A DNA stretch of 33,373 bases from Lachnospiraceae bacterium UBA2864 (lineage in GTDB: Bacteria > Bacillota > Clostridia > Lachnospirales > Lachnospiraceae): the NCBI GenBank assembly GCA_002350525.1, contig DEFA01000037.1, forward strand, positions 6,842 through 40,214, written 5' to 3'. Below are positions 16,054 through 23,919 of this stretch, piece after piece. The number at the start of each line of letters is the position of its first letter. Position 1 is the stretch's first letter. The position numbers and the translations under genes are program-made. Under the pieces are notes generated by a model. The model had not been told where the DNA came from. It saw only the letters and a program-made list of their open reading frames with translations, and searched no databases.

Positions 16054-16812
16054 CTAGATTCCGGCCTTCTTGATCCTTTCAGCGGCCTCAAGCTGCAGAT
16101 GTGTATTAACACCCAGTATCTCATCGTTGTTATCTACCGGAACAGCATCAACTTTCATTCCGGCGCTCTTGATTATCGATATTGTATCTGTCAGGTAATA
16201 TTCTCCCTGAGCATTGTCATTCGTAAGCTTCTCAAGAGACTGAGAAAGAGCTTCGGAATTAAATACATATATTCCCGAATTTATCTCCTTAACAGCCGCC
16301 TCTTCTGCCGTACAATCCTTCTGCTCTACTATTTTCTGAAATGCACCATTTGTATCTCTTATGATTCTTCCGTAACCTGTAGCATCCGGTAAGATAGCAG
16401 AAAGAACGGTAACTCCGTTTCCGCTCTTTGTATGAGTATCCACAAGCTTCTTAAGAGTCTCACCTGTAATAAGAGGAGTATCTCCGCAAAGGATCATGAC
16501 ATTCCCGTCTACGCCTATAAAATCCGATGCACACTTTACAGCATGTCCGGTTCCGAGCTGCTCCTTCTGCTCAGCAAAAGTTATAGGTTCTTTAATCTCG
16601 CCTATCCTTATATAGCTCTCAACCTCACTCTTAACAAGGCTTCCCTTATATCCTATAATAACGCAGCTTTCTTCAGCTCCGGCTGAAGCTGCCGCCTGAA
16701 GCGGATAAACAACCATAGGTTTATCGCAAACCTTATGAAGTACTTTCGGAAGATCCGAAGCCATTCTTGTACCCTTGCCGGCGGCAAGTATAATACATTT
16801 CAGTTTACTCAT
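16054..16812 (-). CDS. glmU: GlmU-type uridyltransferase domain protein lacking the acetyltransferase domain
   Basis: This nucleotidyltransferase probably makes UDP-N-acetylglucosamine from UTP and GlcNAc-1-phosphate, feeding peptidoglycan synthesis. The signature LAAGKGTRM lies at 9-17, Lys23 in LPKVLHKV, EQLGTGHAV at 84-92 and the metal-binding Asp111 in LCGDTPL. NSGIYVFN and DNNDEILGVN follow. The protein stops at LEAAERIKKAGI (252 residues), exactly where bifunctional GlmU continues into its left-handed beta-helix acetyltransferase. The following 30 bases lead straight into pth, so no detached C-terminal half is present here. AAAGGAG precedes the ATG by 7 bases. A terminator separates it from spoVG. 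The cell must acetylate GlcN-1-P with another enzyme, or a second full GlmU exists, or this protein uses a related sugar phosphate. Confidence 0.88.
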   Translation of the reverse strand: MSKLKCIILAAGKGTRMASDLPKVLHKVCDKPMVVYPLQAAASAGAEESCVIIGYKGSLVKSEVESYIRIGEIKEPITFAEQKEQLGTGHAVKCASDFIGVDGNVMILCGDTPLITGETLKKLVDTHTKSGNGVTVLSAILPDATGYGRIIRDTNGAFQKIVEQKDCTAEEAAVKEINSGIYVFNSEALSQSLEKLTNDNAQGEYYLTDTISIIKSAGMKVDAVPVDNNDEILGVNTHLQLEAAERIKKAGI

Positions 16813-16923
16813 TCTTCTGCTCCTTTTACAATCATAAACAACTCACGTTATTATATCGTTTCGAAATGCATTTTTCAAGCTTATCAATTCGCTGCGATTA
16901 GTTCATTCACTTCGACAAGCGAA

Positions 16924-16968
16924 GAGCGCGTCTCACCCGTCCACCAAAGTTCTCTGAGACGTGCGCTC
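16924..16968. repeat. Imperfect inverted repeat upstream of glmU
   Basis: GAGCGCGTCTCA (16924-16935) pairs with TGAGACGTGCGCTC (16955-16968), leaving a two-base bulge, around a 19-base loop. It sits between the spoVG terminator and the glmU start. Neighbouring CTTCG(A)...CGAAG at about 16912-16924 can form another small stem. It could be a leader structure for glmU or another copy of a REP-like element. Confidence 0.45.
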
Positions 16969-16997
16969 CCTTGTCTCATCGAACAAAATAAAAATGA

Positions 16998-17024
16998 GGA
17001 CTTCGGATCATCGATCCGAAGTCC
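16998..17024 (-). terminator. Strong terminator of the glgCD-spoVG operon
   Basis: GGACTTCGGATC and GATCCGAAGTCC form a perfect 12-bp stem with a 3-base loop. On the minus strand it is followed by TCATTTTTATTTT. It lies 37 bases beyond the spoVG stop. Confidence 0.9.
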
Positions 17025-17061
17025 CCGTAACCCCACAAACTGAAGTGATAGATTGTCTATA

Positions 17062-17334
17062 TTAAATTTCTTCTTCGGTAATCGGTGTCTCAGCATACTT
17101 TTCAAGTATGTAGTCCTGAATACGAGCTCTTGTTTCGGAGTTAATTGGATGAGCTATATCCCTATACTCGCCATCAACTGACTTACGGCTTGGCATTGCG
17201 ATGAAAAGTCCCTTTTCACCCTCTATGACCTTAATGTCATGGATAACAAACTCATTGTCAATCGTGATCGAAACAATAGCCTTCATCTTACCTTCTTTTG
17301 TTACTCTTCTTACTCTTACATCCGTTATCTGCAT
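17062..17334 (-). CDS. spoVG: SpoVG family nucleic-acid-binding regulator
   Basis: SpoVG is a small site-specific DNA- and RNA-binding protein that influences septation, sporulation and virulence gene expression in Firmicutes. The 90-residue protein opens with MQITDVRVRRV and contains KAIVSITIDNEFVIHDIKVI, then the family hallmark GLFIAMPSRK, then YRDIAHPIN. A short acidic tail ends in ITEEEI. AGGGAGG lies upstream of the ATG. It begins 16 bases after the glgD stop and is followed by a strong terminator, so it is most likely the third gene of a glgC-glgD-spoVG transcript. That placement links it to glycogen metabolism genes. Its position ahead of glmU, pth and mfd is the old conserved Firmicutes order. 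Confidence 0.97.
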   Translation of the reverse strand: MQITDVRVRRVTKEGKMKAIVSITIDNEFVIHDIKVIEGEKGLFIAMPSRKSVDGEYRDIAHPINSETRARIQDYILEKYAETPITEEEI

Positions 17335-17350
17335 TGAAAAAGCCCTCCCT

Positions 17351-18478
17351 TTAGAGTGTATATCTAAAACTCTTTTCTATTACGATTTTCGGTTTACCCG
17401 GTTCACCGGTATGTACTGTATTGGCCTTAATGGTATCACGGCTTTCTACTATACAATTTTCGATGTAGCAGTTATCACCGATATGCACATCATTCAGTAT
17501 TATTGAATTCTTGATAACGCAATTGTTACCAACATATACCTTCTTAAAGAGAAGAGAATTCTCAACTGATCCGTTAATGATACATCCACTGGCTATTAAG
17601 CTGTTTGATAGTGTTGCATCTCCGTTATACTTTGCTGGAGGAAGATCCTCTACCTTTGTATAAACGCCCGGATTCTCACGGAAGAAGAAGTCTCTTACAT
17701 CTCCCTTCAGGAAATCCATATTCGTTCTGAAGTATGAATCCACAGAACCAATATTTCGCCAATAAGTCTCCAGCCTGTATGCATTAATCTTTTTAACATT
17801 CTTATATCTGATAAGAATATCTTTAACGAAGTCCGTTCTTCCTTCGGCCGCGCACGCCTCAAGAAGCTCAATGAGCTGACGGCGTCTTACTACATAAACT
17901 CCGATGGATGCTGTGTTTGTTTCTGCTACGAGCGGTTTCTCTTCAAAATCGAGAACTCTGCCGTTTTCTCCGACCTTTACAACTCCGAATCGGCTGATAT
18001 CGTCCTCATCAGCCTTGATGTCCTTCGTCACAATAGTAATGTCTGCATTTTTGGCTATGTGGTCCTCAAGTACCTTATTATAATCCATCTTATAGACACC
18101 GTCTCCCGATGCTATAACTACATAAGGTTCATGTGCATCCTTGAGGAAATTAATATTCTGATAGAGCGAATCAGCTGTACCTTTATACCAATAACTGTTT
18201 GTACTTGTTATAGTCGGTGTAAAGATGTACAGGCCGCCCTGTTTTCTTCCAAAATCCCACCATTTAGAGGAATTAAGATGCTCATTCAATGACCTGGAAT
18301 TGTACTGTGTAAATACAGCAACCTTCTGGATATGGGAATTCGACATGTTCGACAGCGAAAAGTCAATTGCTCTGTAGCAGCCTGCCACCGGCATAGCAGC
18401 TACCGCACGCTTAGCTGAGAGGTCTCCCATTCTGCTGCTGTTTCCGCCTGCTAATATAATACCTATCGCTCTCATCAC
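17351..18478 (-). CDS. glgD: GlgD, glucose-1-phosphate adenylyltransferase regulatory subunit
   Basis: GlgD is the GlgC paralogue that forms a hetero-oligomer with GlgC in Firmicutes and raises its ADP-glucose synthesising activity for glycogen. The nucleotidyltransferase domain starts MRAIGIILAGGNSSRMGDL. The catalytic-loop equivalent is ASGDGVYKMDY. A C-terminal left-handed beta-helix contains YNGDATLSNSLIASGCIING, NSLLFKKVYVG and hexapeptide repeats to VIEKSFRYTL. The GGQGSRL(G) motif of active GlgC is changed to GGNSSRMGD, as expected for the weak or inactive subunit. The start may be GTG at 18478 (overlapping the glgC stop as GTGA) or ATG at 18475; GGAGG lies 7 or 10 bases upstream respectively. 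It is translationally coupled to glgC. Confidence 0.95.
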   Translation of the reverse strand: MMRAIGIILAGGNSSRMGDLSAKRAVAAMPVAGCYRAIDFSLSNMSNSHIQKVAVFTQYNSRSLNEHLNSSKWWDFGRKQGGLYIFTPTITSTNSYWYKGTADSLYQNINFLKDAHEPYVVIASGDGVYKMDYNKVLEDHIAKNADITIVTKDIKADEDDISRFGVVKVGENGRVLDFEEKPLVAETNTASIGVYVVRRRQLIELLEACAAEGRTDFVKDILIRYKNVKKINAYRLETYWRNIGSVDSYFRTNMDFLKGDVRDFFFRENPGVYTKVEDLPPAKYNGDATLSNSLIASGCIINGSVENSLLFKKVYVGNNCVIKNSIILNDVHIGDNCYIENCIVESRDTIKANTVHTGEPGKPKIVIEKSFRYTL

Positions 18479-19746
18479 TCATCATCCTCCTTTATAATTG
18501 ATCCGCCACTTTGGAGTATTCCGTCAGGATACTCTTCCGGTGTGGTCACACCGAGGATTGCAGTGTTCTTTCCGATCTTTACATTATCAGGAACTACCGA
18601 ATTCTCTCCGATTGTCACAAGCCCGAACGCATATACCGCAGGCTTATAATCATTCTGAGCTTCTTCACCTATACCGAGCTCACAGTTCTTACCTATTTTC
18701 ACCCCTTCGGCAAGAACAGATTTATCCACTATAGCTCCATCGCTTATCTCAGCGTTGTTCATGATGATTGAATTCCTGACAACGGCACCCTTTCCGATCT
18801 TTACGCCGGAACCGATAACGGAATTCTCAACATTTCCATATATTTCAGTACCTTCTCCAACGATACTCTTCTTTACGCTGCTTCCTTCTGCGATATACTG
18901 TGGCGGAAGATTGTCACTCTTGGTATAGATTCTCCAGAACTCCTCATAGAGGTTGAACTCCGGAATAATGTCTATAAGTTCCATGTTGGCTTCCCAGTAT
19001 GAACCGAGTGTTCCAACATCTTTCCAATATCCCTTGTAATCATAAGCGCATATCTTGCAGCCCTGATCATGGCAGCTAGGTATTACATGCTTACCGAAAT
19101 CACATGAAGGGACATCTTTCATCTCAATCAGTTTGTCATGAAGAAGTTTCCAGTTGAATATATATATTCCCATAGATGCCTTGTTGCTGCGTGGATGTTC
19201 GGGCTTTTCTTCAAATTCCTGTATAACGCCCTGCTCATCCGTTATAACAACACCAAAGCGGCTAGCCTCCTCCATTGGCACCTGATAAGTTGCAATAGTT
19301 ACATCAGCGTGAGAGGACTTGTGGAAGTCCAGCATCACTTCATAATCCATCTTGTAAATGTGATCTCCCGAAAGGATGAGCACATATTCAGGATTATAGT
19401 ATTCCATATACTCCAAATTCTGATAAATAGCATTTGCAGTTCCAGTATACCATGATGCATTCTCCGCTTTCTCATATGGCGGAAGAACCGTAACGCCACC
19501 AAAGCTTCTATCCAAATCCCAAGGCATACCAATACCGATATGCTGATTAAGACGAAGCGGTCTGTACTGAGTAAGTACACCTACGGTATCAATTCCTGAG
19601 TTAATGCAATTGCTGAGAGGAAAGTCTATGATCTTATACTTTCCACCGAAAGCAACTGCCGGTTTTGCAAGCTTTGACGTGAGCACGCCAAGACGGCTGC
19701 CTTGACCACCCGCAAGGAGCATTGCGATCATTTCCTTTTTTACCAT
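18475..19746 (-). CDS. glgC: Glucose-1-phosphate adenylyltransferase (catalytic subunit)
   Basis: GlgC makes ADP-glucose from ATP and glucose-1-phosphate, the committed step of bacterial glycogen synthesis. The 423-residue protein has LLAGGQGSRLGVLT (10-23), KPAVAFGGKYKIIDF, WYTGTANAIYQN (99-110), the metal-binding LSGDHIYKMDY (125-135), FEEKP and the sugar-binding SMGIYIFN. A C-terminal beta-helix of hexapeptide repeats follows (VKIGKGAVVRNSIIMNN...). The ATG at 19746 is chosen because AGAAGGAG lies 7 bases upstream; the frame extends to 19854 without such a site. A TATAAT lies at 19789-19784. The stop overlaps the glgD start. All catalytic elements appear intact. Confidence 0.97.
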   Translation of the reverse strand: MVKKEMIAMLLAGGQGSRLGVLTSKLAKPAVAFGGKYKIIDFPLSNCINSGIDTVGVLTQYRPLRLNQHIGIGMPWDLDRSFGGVTVLPPYEKAENASWYTGTANAIYQNLEYMEYYNPEYVLILSGDHIYKMDYEVMLDFHKSSHADVTIATYQVPMEEASRFGVVITDEQGVIQEFEEKPEHPRSNKASMGIYIFNWKLLHDKLIEMKDVPSCDFGKHVIPSCHDQGCKICAYDYKGYWKDVGTLGSYWEANMELIDIIPEFNLYEEFWRIYTKSDNLPPQYIAEGSSVKKSIVGEGTEIYGNVENSVIGSGVKIGKGAVVRNSIIMNNAEISDGAIVDKSVLAEGVKIGKNCELGIGEEAQNDYKPAVYAFGLVTIGENSVVPDNVKIGKNTAILGVTTPEEYPDGILQSGGSIIKEDDE

Positions 19747-19783
19747 AATGTCACTCCTTCTAAGCATTAAAAAGTATGTGATT

Positions 19784-19789
19784 ATTATA
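19784..19789 (-). promoter_or_regulatory. Likely -10 box of the glgC operon
   Basis: A perfect TATAAT lies 37 bases upstream of the glgC ATG. The hexamer 17 bases further up (TTTATT) is a poor -35, so activation by another factor is possible. Confidence 0.5.
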
Positions 19790-19985
19790 ACATGACTATA
19801 TCTAAAAATAAACCCTCTTTTTGTACATTTTCCCGAACAAGTATTCGATTTCAACGTTGTATTTAGTATATTTTGTTAAATAGTTCACGCACGTTAGTTT
19901 TTGTTGCACAAAATAATGCCTAATACAGGGTACATTTTTTGTTAAATATTCTTTAACTGTCGTTAACCAAGTGCCCAAAAATAAA

Positions 19986-20034
19986 GCCCTTTCGGGCATT
20001 TTTTAAGGCCGAACCAGATAAAACCGGTTCGGCC
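19986..20034 (-). terminator. Tandem terminators after the sugar-binding protein gene
   Basis: Reading the minus strand from the gene, the first hairpin is GGCCGAACC/GGTTCGGCC (20034-20007, 9 bp) followed by TTAAAAAA. The second is GCCC-GAAA-GGGC (19997-19986) followed by TTTATTTTT. The second has A and T runs on both sides and should be bidirectional. Confidence 0.75.
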
Positions 20035-20075
20035 CCATAAATGATATATATATAGAGGTTTAGTCTATACCAAAA

Positions 20076-21821
20076 TTATTCTGCAGGAACAGTATCTGTA
20101 TCACCATATACTGTAGCCCACTTTGACTCACGCTCATCCATGATTGCCTGTCCGCCTGATGATAAGTAATCTGCCATGTACTTATCCCATGTAGCGTCGA
20201 AATCATCTACTGGAGCGATTACGCACTGATCATACATGATATCTCTCTTCTCTGAAAGTGCTGTTCCCATACCCTCTTCTGAATCGATAGGTCCAACATT
20301 TACATGAGATTCCTGTCTTGCGTCAACCTGTGCAATTCTGTTTGCCTCAGCAACGATCTCAGGCTCGATACCAGCGTAGCTGTGTGCGATTGAAAGTTCA
20401 GTCTTTGACTGATCCATAAGGTTAAGTCCGTTACATGTAATTGTGTAATCAATGTTAAATCCTGAGTTCATGATAGGATCGCCTGTTGCTGCGATTACTG
20501 AATATGAACCGTCATCGAGAACTTCATGTGTAACACCCTCATCACCAAGCTGGAGATACTGAATATGCTCAGGCTCTGAGATCCAGTCAAGGTAAAGAAG
20601 TGATGCAAGTGGCTCATCATTAGTCATTGGGAAGAAGATCTTTCTATCACCGGCTGTTGATGTAACATACTTTGTATGTCCGCCCTTTGAATCTTCAAAT
20701 GGATCGATTGCTATGAATGCAGCGTCTTCGCCTATGATACGCTTAAGGTTAGCGTTGATAGAATCATCACCGTTTCTGAAAGGATAATCCCAGTTGTGTG
20801 AGAATGCGCCAACATAACCTGCCTTCATCATGTCATCCTCTGTTGTATCTCCGCTTCCGTAAAGAGCGAAATCCTTCCAGAGAAGGCCATCGTTATACCA
20901 CTTGTTAAGAAGCTTGACAGCTTCCTTTGTTCCAGGCTCTGTAAGCTTTCTGTCATCGAAACCGTTAATATAGAACTCACGATCTGAAATATCAGGATCT
21001 ATAAATGACTCAATAAGTGTAGCTGCTCTCCAACCTACATCATATGATACTGAGTAAGGTACCATCTTAGATGCATCAGCACCGAGAAGTGTCTCAGCGT
21101 TATCTCTGAATGCGGTTATAACCTTTTCAAACTCATCTCTTGTTGTAGGAATCTCAAGACCGAGCTTGTCAAGCCAATCCTTACGGATGAATGTATTAAT
21201 TCTGTTTGTAGTAGCTCTCTTTCCTTCGATAGCCCATACAGTACCTGTGAACGGATCCTTATCCCAAAGCATGTTTGTGTCTCCGAGCCAGTTCCAGAGG
21301 TTAGGTGTAACGCTCTTATAATTGTCAAGGTACTCAGCTAAATCAAGTACACCACCCATGTTAGCGTATGTCTGAATAGTAGCATAATCATATGTTACGC
21401 AGATATCAGGAGCATCTGATGCTGCAAGGAGGTTATTAAGCTCATCAACCTCTGTCCATCTTGGAACAGCCTTGAACTCAACCTCAACGTTGTGATCCTC
21501 AAGCATTCCCTTCTTGATGTAATCTGTGTACATGTTGTTTGTAGGATCTGTACCACCATCGTTACCACGGTCATAAACTTCAACTGTGATATGTCTTGTG
21601 TCTGCAAACTTGCCGTCAACAAGCTCGCCGTTAGCATCAGCTCCACCCTCTTCAGAGCCTGCTTCTGTTGCTGCTTCTGTGTCAGCCTGCGTAGCTGCTT
21701 CAGTAGCTGCTGTAGTGTCTCCACCACTGCTTTCTGTTGTAGCATCCTTAGCACCGCCACAGCCTGCAAGTTGCAGACATACTGTTGCAGCAAGGATAAC
21801 AGATAATGCTTTCTTCCTCAT
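20076..21821 (-). CDS. Extracellular solute-binding lipoprotein, LplA-type (CUT1 family)
   Basis: This is the substrate-binding subunit of a carbohydrate ABC importer, held by lipid at the outer face of the membrane. Its 581 residues start with a signal peptide and lipobox LAGC (Cys21). A low-complexity linker rich in Ala, Thr and Glu follows (about 25-65). The binding domain contains YKAVPRW-like VEFKAVPRWTEVDE, NNLLAASDAPDICVTYD, TFIRKDWLDKLGL and IPTTRDEFEKV, features shared with large LplA proteins that accept oligosaccharides in Lachnospiraceae. It follows two permease genes (gap 38 bases) and is followed by tandem terminators. No ATPase is encoded, so a shared MsmK/UgpC-type ATPase elsewhere is expected. 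The sugar cannot be read from the sequence. Confidence 0.92.
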   Translation of the reverse strand: MRKKALSVILAATVCLQLAGCGGAKDATTESSGGDTTAATEAATQADTEAATEAGSEEGGADANGELVDGKFADTRHITVEVYDRGNDGGTDPTNNMYTDYIKKGMLEDHNVEVEFKAVPRWTEVDELNNLLAASDAPDICVTYDYATIQTYANMGGVLDLAEYLDNYKSVTPNLWNWLGDTNMLWDKDPFTGTVWAIEGKRATTNRINTFIRKDWLDKLGLEIPTTRDEFEKVITAFRDNAETLLGADASKMVPYSVSYDVGWRAATLIESFIDPDISDREFYINGFDDRKLTEPGTKEAVKLLNKWYNDGLLWKDFALYGSGDTTEDDMMKAGYVGAFSHNWDYPFRNGDDSINANLKRIIGEDAAFIAIDPFEDSKGGHTKYVTSTAGDRKIFFPMTNDEPLASLLYLDWISEPEHIQYLQLGDEGVTHEVLDDGSYSVIAATGDPIMNSGFNIDYTITCNGLNLMDQSKTELSIAHSYAGIEPEIVAEANRIAQVDARQESHVNVGPIDSEEGMGTALSEKRDIMYDQCVIAPVDDFDATWDKYMADYLSSGGQAIMDERESKWATVYGDTDTVPAE

Positions 21822-21859
21822 TTTTCTTCCATCCTTTCTTTTAGAAAAATTTGATGTTT

Positions 21860-22792
21860 TTATTCTTTAACAGCTCCGACTGTTACACCGGAGATAAAGT
21901 ACTGCTGGAGCCATGGATAAACACAGAGAATAGGAATTGTTGAGAACATAACAACCGCTGCCTTAAGAGATTCCGAAAGACCGGGAGTTGTGAAACCTTC
22001 CTGTGTTGCAACATCCACGCTGTTTATATTATTAATGATATTGTAAAGAAGAAGCTGTATAGGATAATACTTAGGCTCCTTTATAAACATAAGTGCGTCC
22101 GAATAACCGTTCCATCTTCCTACTGCATAGAAAAGAGCAAGAGTTGCGATAACCGGCTTTGAAAGCGGTATATAAATCTTTCTGAGTACCTGGAAGAAGG
22201 ATGCTCCATCCATTTCTGCCGACTCTCTGAGTGACATAGGTATTCCGAAGAAGAAGTTCTTCATAATGATCATGTTAAATACCGACAGGCAGTATGGAAC
22301 CACAAGTACCAGCGGATTATCAAGAAGATGAAGACTCTTCATAAGAAGATACTCAGGAATTGTTCCTGCATTGAAGAACATTGTTATAGTAACAAGAACA
22401 TTAAATGCATTTCTTCCCTTAAGATTATCGAATATAAGAGGATATGCACAAAGTATTGTCATTGTAAGAGACAGAATAGTTCCGACTACAGTAAGGAATG
22501 CTGTCCATACGAATGCTCTTATATATTTCATATCGGAAAGAACTGTCTTATATGCTCCTAAATTGAATCCCTTTGGTAAGAGATAAACTTCTCTCTTTAC
22601 AAGATAATCAGATCCCGAAAGAGACTTGGCAAGCAGGTTTATCATAGGGAGCACACATATGATGATTACAAGAACACATAAGATTACGAAAACCACATCA
22701 CCGGTTTTTGTTTTGTCTACCCTAAGCTTGTTTATATCTATATCCAGTTTTCGCGCAGCCTTGCGCTCTATCATTTTTTCATTACGCGTCAT
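21860..22792 (-). CDS. Carbohydrate ABC transporter permease, LplC/YtcP-like
   Basis: This is one of the two membrane subunits of the sugar importer. The 310-residue protein has six predicted helices: TM1 near 30-52 (VVFVILCVLVIIICVLPMI), then helices at about 90-118, 130-155, 165-185, 205-230 and 283-303. The EAA motif, which contacts the ATPase, reads ESAEMDGASFFQVLRKIYIPLSKP. The extended N-terminus (KAARKLDIDINKLR) is typical of LplC-type subunits. It starts 14 bases after the other permease gene and ends 38 bases before the binding-protein gene, in one operon. Confidence 0.93.
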   Translation of the reverse strand: MTRNEKMIERKAARKLDIDINKLRVDKTKTGDVVFVILCVLVIIICVLPMINLLAKSLSGSDYLVKREVYLLPKGFNLGAYKTVLSDMKYIRAFVWTAFLTVVGTILSLTMTILCAYPLIFDNLKGRNAFNVLVTITMFFNAGTIPEYLLMKSLHLLDNPLVLVVPYCLSVFNMIIMKNFFFGIPMSLRESAEMDGASFFQVLRKIYIPLSKPVIATLALFYAVGRWNGYSDALMFIKEPKYYPIQLLLYNIINNINSVDVATQEGFTTPGLSESLKAAVVMFSTIPILCVYPWLQQYFISGVTVGAVKE

Positions 22793-22806
22793 TTTGCACC
22801 ATCCTC

Positions 22807-23751
22807 CTAAAAGATTCCTCGTTCACCAAGTCTCTTGGCAATTCTGTTGGATATAAGAAGGAATATCAGTCCTATTACAGACTGGAATAATCCAACCGCA
22901 GTCGTCATAGAGAACTTGAGACCCTTAATACCGTTTGTGTATACAAATGTTGATATAACGTTTGCAACATCCATAACAGTATTATTCTTCAAGGCAAATG
23001 GTCTGTCGAAGCTTGATCCGAGGATATGTCCGAGATTCATGATAAGAAGAACTACGATCGTAGGACGAATACTCGGAAGTGTTACATGCCATATCTTCTT
23101 AAATCTTCCTGCACCGTCAACCGCCGCTGCTTCATAAAGCTCAGGGTTGATACTTGTAATAGCTGCAAGATATATGATGGAGTTCCATCCAAAGCTTTGC
23201 CATACACCGATAAAGATATACGTAAATACCCAGTGCGTTGAGTCATTCAGGAACGGAACCGTACCCAATCCCATCTTCTCAAATACAACGTTTACAAGAC
23301 CTGTACTTGGAGCAAAAAGCTGAAGAGCAAGACTTGATATAATAACCCATGACAGGAAGTGAGGCATATATGCTACTGTCTGTACTGTCTTCTTAAACTT
23401 ATGTCCTCTAAGCTCATTTAATATAAGAGCGAAGATGATAGGTGCCGGGAATCCGATAACCAGATCAAGTAAGTTAAGCAGAAGGGTATTTCGTACCGAA
23501 TACCAGAAGTCCATGTTGTGGAATGCCTGATTGAAATACTTCATACCATGTTCTCCGGTAACAGGCATATCCCAAACGCTCATGTTAAGTTTGTAATCCT
23601 TCCAGGCAATCTGTATATATTGCATTGGAATGTACTTAAATACTATAAAGTAAATAAGCGGAAGAAGTAACATGGCATACAACTGCCAATACCTCTTAAA
23701 ATAAACTTTTGCCGAACCTTTTCTGGCCGGCTTGCTCGCTGACTTGTTCAT
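22807..23751 (-). CDS. Carbohydrate ABC transporter permease, LplB/YteP-like
   Basis: This is the second membrane subunit of the sugar importer. The 314-residue protein has TM1 in LYAMLLLPLIYFIVFKYIPM followed by the family-typical KDYKLN, and five further helices. Its EAA motif reads YEAAAVDGAGRFKKIWHVTLPSIRP. The ATG at 23751 is chosen because GGAGG lies 4 bases upstream; the frame extends to 23796 without such a site. It is the first gene of the permease-permease-binding protein operon. It is transcribed divergently from the AraC-type regulator, with a 168-base shared control region. Confidence 0.93.
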   Translation of the reverse strand: MNKSASKPARKGSAKVYFKRYWQLYAMLLLPLIYFIVFKYIPMQYIQIAWKDYKLNMSVWDMPVTGEHGMKYFNQAFHNMDFWYSVRNTLLLNLLDLVIGFPAPIIFALILNELRGHKFKKTVQTVAYMPHFLSWVIISSLALQLFAPSTGLVNVVFEKMGLGTVPFLNDSTHWVFTYIFIGVWQSFGWNSIIYLAAITSINPELYEAAAVDGAGRFKKIWHVTLPSIRPTIVVLLIMNLGHILGSSFDRPFALKNNTVMDVANVISTFVYTNGIKGLKFSMTTAVGLFQSVIGLIFLLISNRIAKRLGERGIF

Positions 23752-23801
23752 AGTGCCTCCGATATCACATAGTTTCTTTGTTGATTTTTTTTTCAAAATA
23801 G

Positions 23802-23880
23802 ATTATAAATTATTGTTGTCAGATATAGTATTGCTAGGGTTGTTCAGTGCTTTGCAAAAGCTGTCGTCTTATGTTATATC
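23802..23880. promoter_or_regulatory. Divergent promoter region between sugar importer and araC-type gene
   Basis: On the plus strand TTGCAA (23852-23857), a 17-base spacer and TATATC (23875-23880) form a plausible promoter for the regulator gene. On the minus strand TATAAT (23807-23802) lies 51 bases before the permease ATG with no good -35, as expected for an activator-dependent promoter. The AraC-type protein probably binds between them. Confidence 0.5.
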
Positions 23881-23919
23881 TGCTTAGCCTATTTAGCTAT
23901 TTTGACAAGGGAGCTTACT

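Larger units (their letters stand above)
19747..20075. other. Intergenic region upstream of glgC
   Basis: This 329-base AT-rich stretch holds the glgC -10 box, two hairpins near 20000, and two related plus-strand segments with TTGTTAAAT at 19873-19881 and 19939-19947, each preceded by GTA(T/C)ATTTT. These may be regulator sites for glgC. No gene or recognised riboswitch was seen. Confidence 0.45.

Noticed and set aside
15184..16392. 402-residue plus-strand open frame across mfd, pth and glmU
   Set aside because: It runs antisense through three conserved genes and their short gaps and has the composition of a shadow frame.
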